From: Bin5 sp034428395
Lineage (GTDB): Bacteria; Chloroflexota; Anaerolineae; Caldilineales; Caldilineaceae
Reading direction: 5' to 3'
DNA: 12,614 nt
NCBI GenBank assembly: GCA_034428395.1
Contig: DAOUHX010000299.1
Span: 1 to 12,614, forward strand
Part shown: positions 6,973-12,614 of the stretch, in pieces
Position numbering within the stretch: position 1 is the first letter of the stretch
How the letters are laid out: the number at the start of each line of letters is the position of its first letter
Translations under genes and position numbers: made by a program
The notes under the pieces: model-generated
What the model was told of the DNA's origin: nothing
Databases searched by the model: none
What the model saw: the letters and a program-made list of their open reading frames with translations, nothing else

Positions 6973-6993
6973 GCGGCTAAGTCATGTTGTCAA
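6965..6993 (-). promoter_or_regulatory. Sigma70-type promoter for the transporter operon
   Basis: On the minus strand, a perfect TTGACA at 6993-6988 is followed by a 17-bp spacer and TAGACT at 6970-6965 (4 of 6 to TATAAT). Transcription would start near 6958 and run left, leaving a leader of about 270 nt before the binding-protein start at 6686. The perfect -35 and exact spacing are the main support; the -10 is moderate. Confidence 0.5.
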
Positions 6994-7123
6994 TGCGCGA
7001 AAACTCAGCAAGTTTGGACCTCTCCCCTTGTCACGAAGCGCTTGTTCGGACACGAATCAAGCAACGCCGGGCACAAGGACAGGGCCGCAGAAAGCCTGCT
7101 GACACCGCAACAGGTCAAACGGG

Positions 7124-8089
7124 ATGAAACGGATATCGCGGATCGAGGATGTTGTTCTGGACGTCGCCGTCTCGCCGGAATTCGCGCGCGATCGGATATG
7201 CTTTGCAGCCGCTCTTTCCGGCTTATACCGCTCGGACGATGGCGGGCAGACCTGGGTTTCGACCGTACCGGCAGAAGAGGCAGTCTCCGTCTTCACCGCC
7301 GGTCTTTCTCCCGAGTTCGGGCGTGACCACAGGCTCTTCGCCGGCTTGGAGGGAGGCGTGCTGCGCTCGTGGGATGGCGGGCAGAACTGGGCCGCGGCGG
7401 TGCTTCCCCTGCCACCGCCGCAGGTCTTGTGCCTCGTCGTCTCGCCAGCTTTTGCCAAGGACAGCACTGTGTTTGCAGGCACCGCGGAAGATGGGGTCTT
7501 CCGTTCCAACGACGGCGGAGTCTCGTGGACTTCGTCGAACTTCGGGCTGCTTGATCGAAATGTATTGTGCCTGGTGATATCGCCCCAATTCGAATGCGAT
7601 GACACGCTTTTCGTCGGTGTTGATAGCGGCGTCTACAGGAGCACGAACGGGGGGCGGGCCTGGCGCGGGGTAGACTTCCCAGTCGAAGCGGGGCCCGTAC
7701 TCGACCTGGCCATTTCACCTGACTTCGCCGTCGACGGCTTGCTCTACGCCGGAACGGACGCCAGTGGTCTGCTCGCTTCGGCTGATCGCGGCGATAGTTG
7801 GGCACAGGTCCAGGCCGACGTGCTGTCCAGGGCAACAGGCCGGGTTTCATCTGAGGGTGGGCGGCATCAGGCGATCAATGCGATTGCACTGTCGCCCGAT
7901 TTTTCTCGCCAGCCGGACATTCTGGTCGCGGCGCAAGAGGGGCTCTACATCTCGCGCGACCAGGGCCGCTCCTGGTCTGTCCGCGCGCCGACCGCCGGGG
8001 TGTTGACCCTCGCGGCCCCCTACGGATTCTCAGGACGGTCGCCGCTCCTGGTCGGCTTGGCGGAAGGCGGCGTCCAGTGGGTCGATTGA
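7124..8089 (+). CDS. Asp-box (BNR) repeat beta-propeller protein, no signal peptide
   Basis: A 321-residue protein made almost entirely of about 45-residue blades. Six Asp-box motifs (S-x-D-x-G-x-x-W) are visible: SDDGGQTW, SWDGGQNW, SNDGGVSW, STNGGRAW, SADRGDSW and SRDQGRSW. Each follows a strand pattern such as 'LCLVISP-F--D-TLFVG---GVYRS'. A seventh, shorter blade without the box (GVLTLAAPYGF to VQWVD) ends the chain, consistent with a closed six- or seven-bladed propeller. ATG 7124 is fixed because a stop codon at 7100 lies in frame upstream; its ribosome site is weak (CAGG nine to ten bases before). No signal peptide or membrane segment is present, which is unusual since many Asp-box proteins are exported. 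It lacks the sialidase catalytic set, so enzymatic activity is not implied. Its promoter overlaps that of the divergent sugar-importer operon, suggesting linked control. Function unknown. Confidence 0.85.
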   Translation: MKRISRIEDVVLDVAVSPEFARDRICFAAALSGLYRSDDGGQTWVSTVPAEEAVSVFTAGLSPEFGRDHRLFAGLEGGVLRSWDGGQNWAAAVLPLPPPQVLCLVVSPAFAKDSTVFAGTAEDGVFRSNDGGVSWTSSNFGLLDRNVLCLVISPQFECDDTLFVGVDSGVYRSTNGGRAWRGVDFPVEAGPVLDLAISPDFAVDGLLYAGTDASGLLASADRGDSWAQVQADVLSRATGRVSSEGGRHQAINAIALSPDFSRQPDILVAAQEGLYISRDQGRSWSVRAPTAGVLTLAAPYGFSGRSPLLVGLAEGGVQWVD

Positions 8090-8244
8090 GATCTCGTGTG
8101 TATCTCCCTATGGAATGCAAGAGATCACGCGCAGATCGACTGAACCGTTATCCGCGCAATCAGGGGGCAAGCGTCCCGTCTTCTCTTGCACAATATGCGG
8201 TGCAGTCAGAGGGGTGCTTTCAAAGTGAACCTGTACATGTGATT

Positions 8245-8269
8245 GTCTCTCCGGACGGACCGGAGAGAC
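8245..8269. terminator. Hairpin between convergent genes
   Basis: GTCTCTCCGG (8245-8254) and CCGGAGAGAC (8260-8269) form a perfect 10-bp GC-rich stem with a 5-nt loop. It lies two bases past the stop of the GH127-like gene (minus) and about 155 nt past the stop of the propeller gene (plus). It is placed to end transcription from both sides, but neither strand has a T-run after it, so it would be a non-canonical terminator or a 3'-end stabiliser. Confidence 0.6.
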
Positions 8270-8271
8270 CG

Positions 8272-10161
8272 TTACCATAGAATAGATTCTTTCGAAACGA
8301 AGCGGGAGACCTTCTTGATGGGCGCCTCGTCCTGTTTGAGATGGTCTCTCTGATAGAGGGGGCAGAGTTCCCCCTGGGGATCGATGTCAACGACAGTGTT
8401 CCCTCTCAAGGTTAGCTTGAAGGGCTTATCCCCGATGACGCTGAAAAGGGTTTCTTCCCTCATTGGAAACTCGATCGTTACCACGTCGCCCGCGGTCAGG
8501 CCACTGACTTCGACATAGTCTTTCGACCAGGCAAAGTCTCGACGGCTCCCATTTACCTTACAGGACACTTTCCCGCGGTCTGTCCAACTCGGGACACGGG
8601 TCGCGATCGCGGCTGTCTCTTTGATCTTGAGTACAACCTTCCCTTCGTATGGCAGGTAGCTGTCGACGTCAAGCCAGGGAGAGGCGCGATTCAATAGCAG
8701 ATTCACCTTAGCCAGCTCGCCCTGCTTAGTCACAATGCTGTCCCAGATCCAGAAATAGGTCCTGGAGGCGTTCCCGGTGCAGCAGGCGTGCCCCATCTTG
8801 AGGCCCCAATCGTTGGGCAAGGAAGAGATGGAAAACCCGCCTATCGCTCTTTCGATTTCGTCGCTCTCCCAGGGCTCCACTGGCCGCTCCTGGAACAGTT
8901 CGCGGTCGTACAGGTTGTCGAGGAAAACGCGCAGTTGACTATGCGTCATCTGGCCTTCAACGTACTGATTGCGCAGCCAGCGGTCGGCATCCTCCCAGTA
9001 ATTGCCTGCCCCGGCCAGGGTCAGCTTGAGGGCCAGCCCGACCATATCCGCTACCTCGCACAGTTCGCAGGTGTTGTCGCGCACGTCCAGTGACTTGTAC
9101 CCGTGCTCTGCCAGCTCCTCACCGGGCCAGTATCCCCCCCAGCCTTCCCGGTATGCAACGGATCCGCGCGCGTGTTCGGCGAAGAAACCGACCAATGAGT
9201 CGCCGACCGCCTTCCCGTATTCGTAGCAACGGACGACGAAGGCAAGGAGCTCCGTGTCATCGGTAAGCGTGGCGTATTCAAACATAGCCAGCAGGGAGGC
9301 CGTGGCGGTGTGGAAGTGCGACAGCAGCCAGCGCCCATCCTTTTCAAAGCCTCGCGTTATCTTCAATACACCTCTGATGATTTTGCCCGCAAGCTCAAGC
9401 GCCGGCTCATAGCCGGTTAGCCTGTAGTAGATACACAGACTGCGGGAACACTGAAAGTTGATCTCGTGGGCCCGGATCAGATCGGTGAACCATCCCCGAC
9501 CGCCGGCAGGGTCTCTGAGCGTCTCCGCCGTGTCCCGCGCGGTGAACCACATCCTCACATCCAAGTCTGTATCGAGCGGTTCTCTGATCGTGAAATAGAC
9601 AAAGTCCTGTTCCGCCACGCCCAATTCCGTCAACCGCGATATCTTCTTCTCTACCAGAGTACGCCAAAGTGGATTCCTGTCGCGCTGATACCACATGCAA
9701 AGCGTCAGAATGAGGCGACCTTCAGCCTCGACCAGGCCATATGGCTCCTCGAACGGCGGCCGACCGGGCGATCGGTCTTCGGGCTTGTCTGTCACATACG
9801 GCGGTGTATAGACCGCGCCGTCCTCTGCGGTCAGACGAAGAAGACTCTCCATAAAATGCTTGTCCGACTCAAGGTTTAAGGCGCTTCCACTCATTATGCG
9901 CAGGAGAGGCAGGGATTCCAGATGCTTCGCTTCACACACAGGAGCGCGGCTGGCGAACCCGATGGCGGGGGGCCGTCTGTCGAACTCGGCGGTCGTGGCC
10001 ATCTGATAGTCCCTGTCCGGGTCTAGCATCTGCGTAATCGCGTGAATCGAGAGCTCTGCCTTTTCAGCCAGGTCCAGTGTGTCCGGAACATCAGCTTCAT
10101 AGCGCTCACCTGCGTAATTGGGGACAGAGATTGCGGGCAGGTTCTCGTCTGGATAGCGCAT
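8272..10161 (-). CDS. GH127-like glycosidase (beta-L-arabinofuranosidase family, DUF1680 type)
   Basis: A 629-residue protein, close to the usual length of GH127 enzymes. ATG 10161 is chosen over one 114 bases upstream because AAAGGAGAG precedes it and the longer form would overlap the sulfatase gene. An alpha/alpha-barrel-like region makes up most of the protein. The zinc-cysteine signature of GH127 is visible: C365-E366-L367-C368 (the ExC ligand pair) and C460-C461 in GHACCTGN, matching E338/C340 and C417/C418 of the Bifidobacterium enzyme HypBA1. The first Cys of the CC pair would be the nucleophile. Glutamates at 348, 349 and 352 are candidates for the acid/base. The C-terminal part (VKIKETAAIATRVPSW, VNG, YVEVSGLTAGDVVTIEF) matches the family's beta-sandwich. 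No signal peptide is present, so it acts inside the cell. It lies 28 bp after the sulfatase gene. The family call rests on these motifs; the sugar specificity is inferred only. Confidence 0.7.
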   Translation of the reverse strand: MRYPDENLPAISVPNYAGERYEADVPDTLDLAEKAELSIHAITQMLDPDRDYQMATTAEFDRRPPAIGFASRAPVCEAKHLESLPLLRIMSGSALNLESDKHFMESLLRLTAEDGAVYTPPYVTDKPEDRSPGRPPFEEPYGLVEAEGRLILTLCMWYQRDRNPLWRTLVEKKISRLTELGVAEQDFVYFTIREPLDTDLDVRMWFTARDTAETLRDPAGGRGWFTDLIRAHEINFQCSRSLCIYYRLTGYEPALELAGKIIRGVLKITRGFEKDGRWLLSHFHTATASLLAMFEYATLTDDTELLAFVVRCYEYGKAVGDSLVGFFAEHARGSVAYREGWGGYWPGEELAEHGYKSLDVRDNTCELCEVADMVGLALKLTLAGAGNYWEDADRWLRNQYVEGQMTHSQLRVFLDNLYDRELFQERPVEPWESDEIERAIGGFSISSLPNDWGLKMGHACCTGNASRTYFWIWDSIVTKQGELAKVNLLLNRASPWLDVDSYLPYEGKVVLKIKETAAIATRVPSWTDRGKVSCKVNGSRRDFAWSKDYVEVSGLTAGDVVTIEFPMREETLFSVIGDKPFKLTLRGNTVVDIDPQGELCPLYQRDHLKQDEAPIKKVSRFVSKESILW

Positions 10162-10180
10162 GCGTCTCTCCTTTTGAAGA

Positions 10181-10205
10181 GCGGTTTCCTCAGGAAGGAA
10201 ACCGC
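10181..10205 (-). promoter_or_regulatory. Hairpin across the sulfatase stop codon
   Basis: GCGGTTTCCT (10181-10190) and AGGAAACCGC (10196-10205) are perfect 10-bp arms around a 5-nt loop. The TGA stop of the sulfatase gene (10192-10190) lies at the loop and stem edge, and the ribosome site of the GH127-like gene starts only about ten bases beyond the stem. A translating ribosome ending at the stop would melt the stem, so it may tie expression of the two genes together or mark an mRNA processing point. No T-run follows. Confidence 0.5.
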
Positions 10206-11638
10206 AGTTCTCTGAAGTAGCCCCATGTCTTGAGGTTGCGAATGTAGGGCGTGTAATGTCTTGCCAGCTTATCACCGTAGTCGCGCTGTTCGATGCCCAG
10301 CAAAAAGCCCTCCAGTTTCTTGCGCATTGCCGAAGCTCTTGAACTCTCGGTCGCGATCAGATTGTTCGTCTCGCCCGGATCGGTTCTTATGTCAAATATC
10401 ATGTCGTTGCCGTCGGAGCACCAAATGTACTTCCAGTCCAGCGTGCGCAAGGCCTTTAGCGATTGCATCCAGGACCGGTAATCCATATCGTTCTCGACAA
10501 ACCATTCTGCTTCCAGGAGGAGCGGCTGATGTTCGGCGATGATGTACTCTCTGACCGGCTCGTTGCTCCAGGTGGGAATCAGGCTTACGCCTTGCATTTC
10601 CCCTCTGATGGCGGTCTCTTCCAGCTCCAACAGGTCGAGTATGGTAGGGAACCAGTCGCAGATTTGCACAAGGTGGCTGACCCGCGTTGCCTCCGGCACA
10701 ACGCCCGGACAGCGAACAATCAGCGGTGTGTGGAGCAGGTCGTCGAACAGCGCCAGCGGTTCGTGTCCCAAAAAGCCGTCCCGGTCCAAAAGGTCCCCGT
10801 GATCGCCGGTTATGATGAGAAGCGTATCGTCGAGAATCTCCTTGGCTGTCAGGTAATCAAAGAGCAGGCCCATCCTGTGATCAAGGCATGCCGTTTCACC
10901 ATCATAGAGGCCCTTGAGGATTTCCCAGTCTCTCCTGTTCATGTAGCCGCCCGGCCGGTCTGGGACGAGTCCCATACATTGCAAATATACGTCCTGATTG
11001 ACTTCAAGGGCTTCGTGGTCGGAAACGCCCTCTGGCAAGAATCTGCCGCGGAAAGGTTGCGGCGCCCAGACGGTCAGATGCGGGTCGGTGCACCGAATCA
11101 TCATGAAGAAAGGTTTCTCGGGATCGTATCTGTTCTCAAACCACTCCTTTACCAGTCGGATTGCCCTCGTTGAGCCTGAGTCCTCCCCTTCAGCATACTT
11201 GAAAATGGGCCAGGCTTCTGAACCTGCGTTAATCTCTTCGCCGTGTCGGAAGATCGGAATGAACTCCTCGAACCCTCGGCAAAGATCTGTCTCATCGCGG
11301 CTGACCCAGCCTGAAGACGCCGCGGAAACTTCTGCCAGGGCCACAGTCTGGTATCCGGTGCGGCTGAGGAGTTCGGCCAGGGTGGGTATCTCACGCGATA
11401 AGAAGTTGAAGGAAGCGCCCGCACCGTGGCCAGACTGATATTTGCCGGTAAAAAGGGAGGCAAATGAAGGCACGGTCCAGGCTGCTGTTACGAAGTGATT
11501 TTCATAGACGATCCCCTCACTGGCTATAGTCTGAAGGTTTGGCGTCGTCTCCTTGTCGAAGCCGTACGGCGTCATATTGCGAACCGATTGCGTATCCATT
11601 ACAAAGATCAGGATGTTGGGCCTGTTCTTGTTCGTCAT
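10190..11638 (-). CDS. Sulfatase-superfamily hydrolase with Thr at the formylglycine position
   Basis: A 482-residue member of the alkaline phosphatase/sulfatase superfamily. The start at 11638 follows AGGAGGGGAG. N-terminal RPNILIFVMDTQS supplies the first metal ligand D15, with T16 in place of the common second Asp. TPNLQTIASEG is the usual following helix. The active-site segment reads W54-T55-V56-P57-S58-F59-ASLFTG, whereas sulfatases need C/S-x-P-S-R, so T55 replaces the Cys or Ser that becomes formylglycine. The C-terminal metal pair is present as D279-H280-G281 in IITGDHGD, followed by LGHE and HTPLIVRCPG, as in the family. Thr nucleophiles are known in related phosphodiesterases and phosphoglycerol transferases, so a phosphoester or other sulfur-independent reaction is possible. 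No signal peptide is present, so it is cytoplasmic. It lies between a sugar permease gene and the GH127-like gene, which suits processing of an imported substituted glycan. Superfamily sure, substrate not. Confidence 0.88.
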   Translation of the reverse strand: MTNKNRPNILIFVMDTQSVRNMTPYGFDKETTPNLQTIASEGIVYENHFVTAAWTVPSFASLFTGKYQSGHGAGASFNFLSREIPTLAELLSRTGYQTVALAEVSAASSGWVSRDETDLCRGFEEFIPIFRHGEEINAGSEAWPIFKYAEGEDSGSTRAIRLVKEWFENRYDPEKPFFMMIRCTDPHLTVWAPQPFRGRFLPEGVSDHEALEVNQDVYLQCMGLVPDRPGGYMNRRDWEILKGLYDGETACLDHRMGLLFDYLTAKEILDDTLLIITGDHGDLLDRDGFLGHEPLALFDDLLHTPLIVRCPGVVPEATRVSHLVQICDWFPTILDLLELEETAIRGEMQGVSLIPTWSNEPVREYIIAEHQPLLLEAEWFVENDMDYRSWMQSLKALRTLDWKYIWCSDGNDMIFDIRTDPGETNNLIATESSRASAMRKKLEGFLLGIEQRDYGDKLARHYTPYIRNLKTWGYFRELRFPS

Positions 11639-11854
11639 AGCGTCAACTCCCCTCCTATGGGCGTGCCTTAACGCGGTTGAGTTCCGATTTCAGCCTGTCA
11701 ATGCAACAGCTCGCCATGACGGATACGTGCGGGAAACCGCAATTGGTCTGTATGCATCGTTGATGCCGGGGCGGCCCGTCTCCCATTCAGGGGATGGTGA
11801 AACTATGCTGACCTGATGGGGCGGGTCGACTTGTCGGGGCGGCGCTCGCTGAAC

Positions 11855-12614
11855 TCAACCTTTAACGCCGCTGATGACGACGCCCTGGATGAAGTAGCGC
11901 TGGGCGAAAAAGAATACAAATAGGGGCGGCAGGCAGACCAGAAAGGCGACGGCCATGATCTGGTTCCAGGGATGACTGATCGCATCAGACCCGTGGGGAA
12001 TCCGCTGCCATTCTTGAAAGGCGACGGCAAGCGTTCGCTTGTCCGGCGTGTTCAGGTAGATTAGCGGCGCCAAAACGTCGTTCCACTCCCACATGAAGGT
12101 AAAGATGGCGGTCGTCCCCAACGCTGGCATCGACATGGGCAGGATTATGCGCCGGTAGATGCCGACGAAGCCGCAGCCATCAATGCGCGCCGCATCGTCA
12201 TATTCGGTAGGAATCGTCTGAAAGAACTGGCGCAGCAGAAAGATGAAAAAGGCCCCGCCCCCGAACCAGGAGGGCACGATCAGCGGCTTGAACGAGTTCA
12301 ACCACCCCAAGTCGCGAAAGAGCAGGTATTGAGGTATCAGCGTCACGTGGTAGGGGATCATCAAGGTTCCCAGCACCACGATAAAGAGTGCGTTGCGTCC
12401 TGGAAAGCGAAGGCGGGCGAAGGCATACGCGGCCATGCTGGACGTGAGCAACCGCCCCGCCATTACGCCAAAGACTACGATCAGTGTGTTGCGCGCGGAA
12501 GTCACGAAGGGAAACAGGCCGAACACGTCAGGATAGTTGGCCCACCTGATCTCGCGGGGGATGAAGCGCGGCGGGAACTCGAATACCTGTGTCTCCGGTT
12601 TCAGGGAGCTGCTG
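11855..12614 (-). CDS. CUT1 sugar ABC transporter permease, MalG type, 5' end outside window
   Basis: The last 252 codons of a MalG-branch permease; the frame stays open to the right edge, so the true start lies outside. It begins within the periplasmic SSSLKPETQVFEFPPRF segment, contains the EAA docking loop (EYDDAARIDGCGF ending in IILP) and ends in VVISGVKG. It is clearly related to the two copies at 1562-2488 and 3039-3965 (by eye about 70% identical) but is more distant from them than they are from each other. It lies 216 bp before the sulfatase gene on the same strand and is probably part of a second sugar importer operon whose MalF and binding protein lie to the right. The 216-bp spacer (11639-11854) shows no clear promoter or terminator. 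Confidence 0.93.
   Translation of the reverse strand, partial: SSSLKPETQVFEFPPRFIPREIRWANYPDVFGLFPFVTSARNTLIVVFGVMAGRLLTSSMAAYAFARLRFPGRNALFIVVLGTLMIPYHVTLIPQYLLFRDLGWLNSFKPLIVPSWFGGGAFFIFLLRQFFQTIPTEYDDAARIDGCGFVGIYRRIILPMSMPALGTTAIFTFMWEWNDVLAPLIYLNTPDKRTLAVAFQEWQRIPHGSDAISHPWNQIMAVAFLVCLPPLFVFFFAQRYFIQGVVISGVKG

Larger units (their letters stand above)
6687..7123. other. 437-bp divergent intergenic region
   Basis: This region separates the binding-protein gene (leftward) from the propeller gene (rightward). No open frame with a ribosome site is seen. Its AT-rich centre near 6950-6995 carries two overlapping promoters (listed separately). The minus-strand leader would be about 270 nt and the plus-strand leader about 155 nt. 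I saw no recognisable riboswitch or long dyad in the leaders. Confidence 0.6.

Noticed and set aside
8087..8137. GATCTC / GAGATC inverted repeat after the propeller gene as a terminator
   Set aside because: Only six pairs with a loop of more than 20 nt and no T-run; expected by chance.
10162..10275. Longer start for the GH127-like protein at 10275
   Set aside because: The added 38 residues overlap the sulfatase gene out of frame, and AAAGGAGAG sits right before the start at 10161.
10463..11173. A 236-codon plus-strand open frame opposite the sulfatase-like gene
   Set aside because: The minus-strand gene has the superfamily metal motifs and a strong ribosome site; the plus frame has neither.
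11673..11701. TTGACA on the minus strand at 11701-11696 as a promoter for the sulfatase gene
   Set aside because: The position 17 bp downstream is AACCGC, which is not a -10, and no alternative -10 sits at 16-18 bp.

Overview
This 12.6-kb window reads as bacterial chromosomal DNA of moderately high GC content with purine-rich Shine-Dalgarno sites. The style of the genes suggests Chloroflexota (Anaerolineae or Caldilineae type). The evidence is the Tat-exported sugar-binding lipoprotein with an acidic, Pro/Thr-rich linker, the Asp-box propeller with repeated 'SP-F--D---FAG' blades, and the mix of sulfatases, PhyH-like oxygenases and CUT1 sugar importers. This placement is an inference from style, not from a marker gene. 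No tRNA, rRNA, CRISPR array, transposase or phage gene was seen.

Layout. (1) A long minus-strand operon starts at 6686 and runs to the left edge: Tat lipoprotein sugar-binding protein, a 402-bp gap holding a strong hairpin, MalF-type permease, MalG-type permease, a small pentapeptide-repeat lipoprotein, a second nearly identical MalG-type permease, a phytanoyl-CoA-dioxygenase-like protein, and the N-terminal part of a GH32/GH43-like five-bladed-propeller glycosidase. (2) A divergent plus-strand gene at 7124-8089 encodes an Asp-box (BNR) beta-propeller without a signal peptide. The gap between it and the binding-protein gene carries two well-matched, overlapping back-to-back promoters that share a small palindrome. 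(3) A second minus-strand cluster enters from the right edge: a third MalG-type permease (5'-truncated by the window), a sulfatase-superfamily hydrolase, and a GH127-like glycosidase. This cluster meets the propeller gene tail to tail at a 10-bp-stem hairpin (8245-8269).

How it may work together. The two clusters look like parts of a carbohydrate-uptake and breakdown locus. A CUT1 ABC importer brings in an oligosaccharide, and cytoplasmic enzymes without signal peptides (GH127-like, sulfatase-like, GH32/43-like, PhyH-like) process it. No ABC ATPase and no transcription regulator is present in the window, so the importer probably uses an ATPase encoded elsewhere.

The points most worth a second look are these. 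The Fe(II)/2-oxoglutarate enzyme has His-Ser-Gly where His-x-Asp is expected, as in non-heme iron halogenases. The sulfatase-like protein has Thr at the formylglycine position. Two MalG copies about 91% identical over their last 265 residues flank a pentapeptide lipoprotein in an operon with only one MalF. The intergenic region has a symmetric bidirectional promoter.
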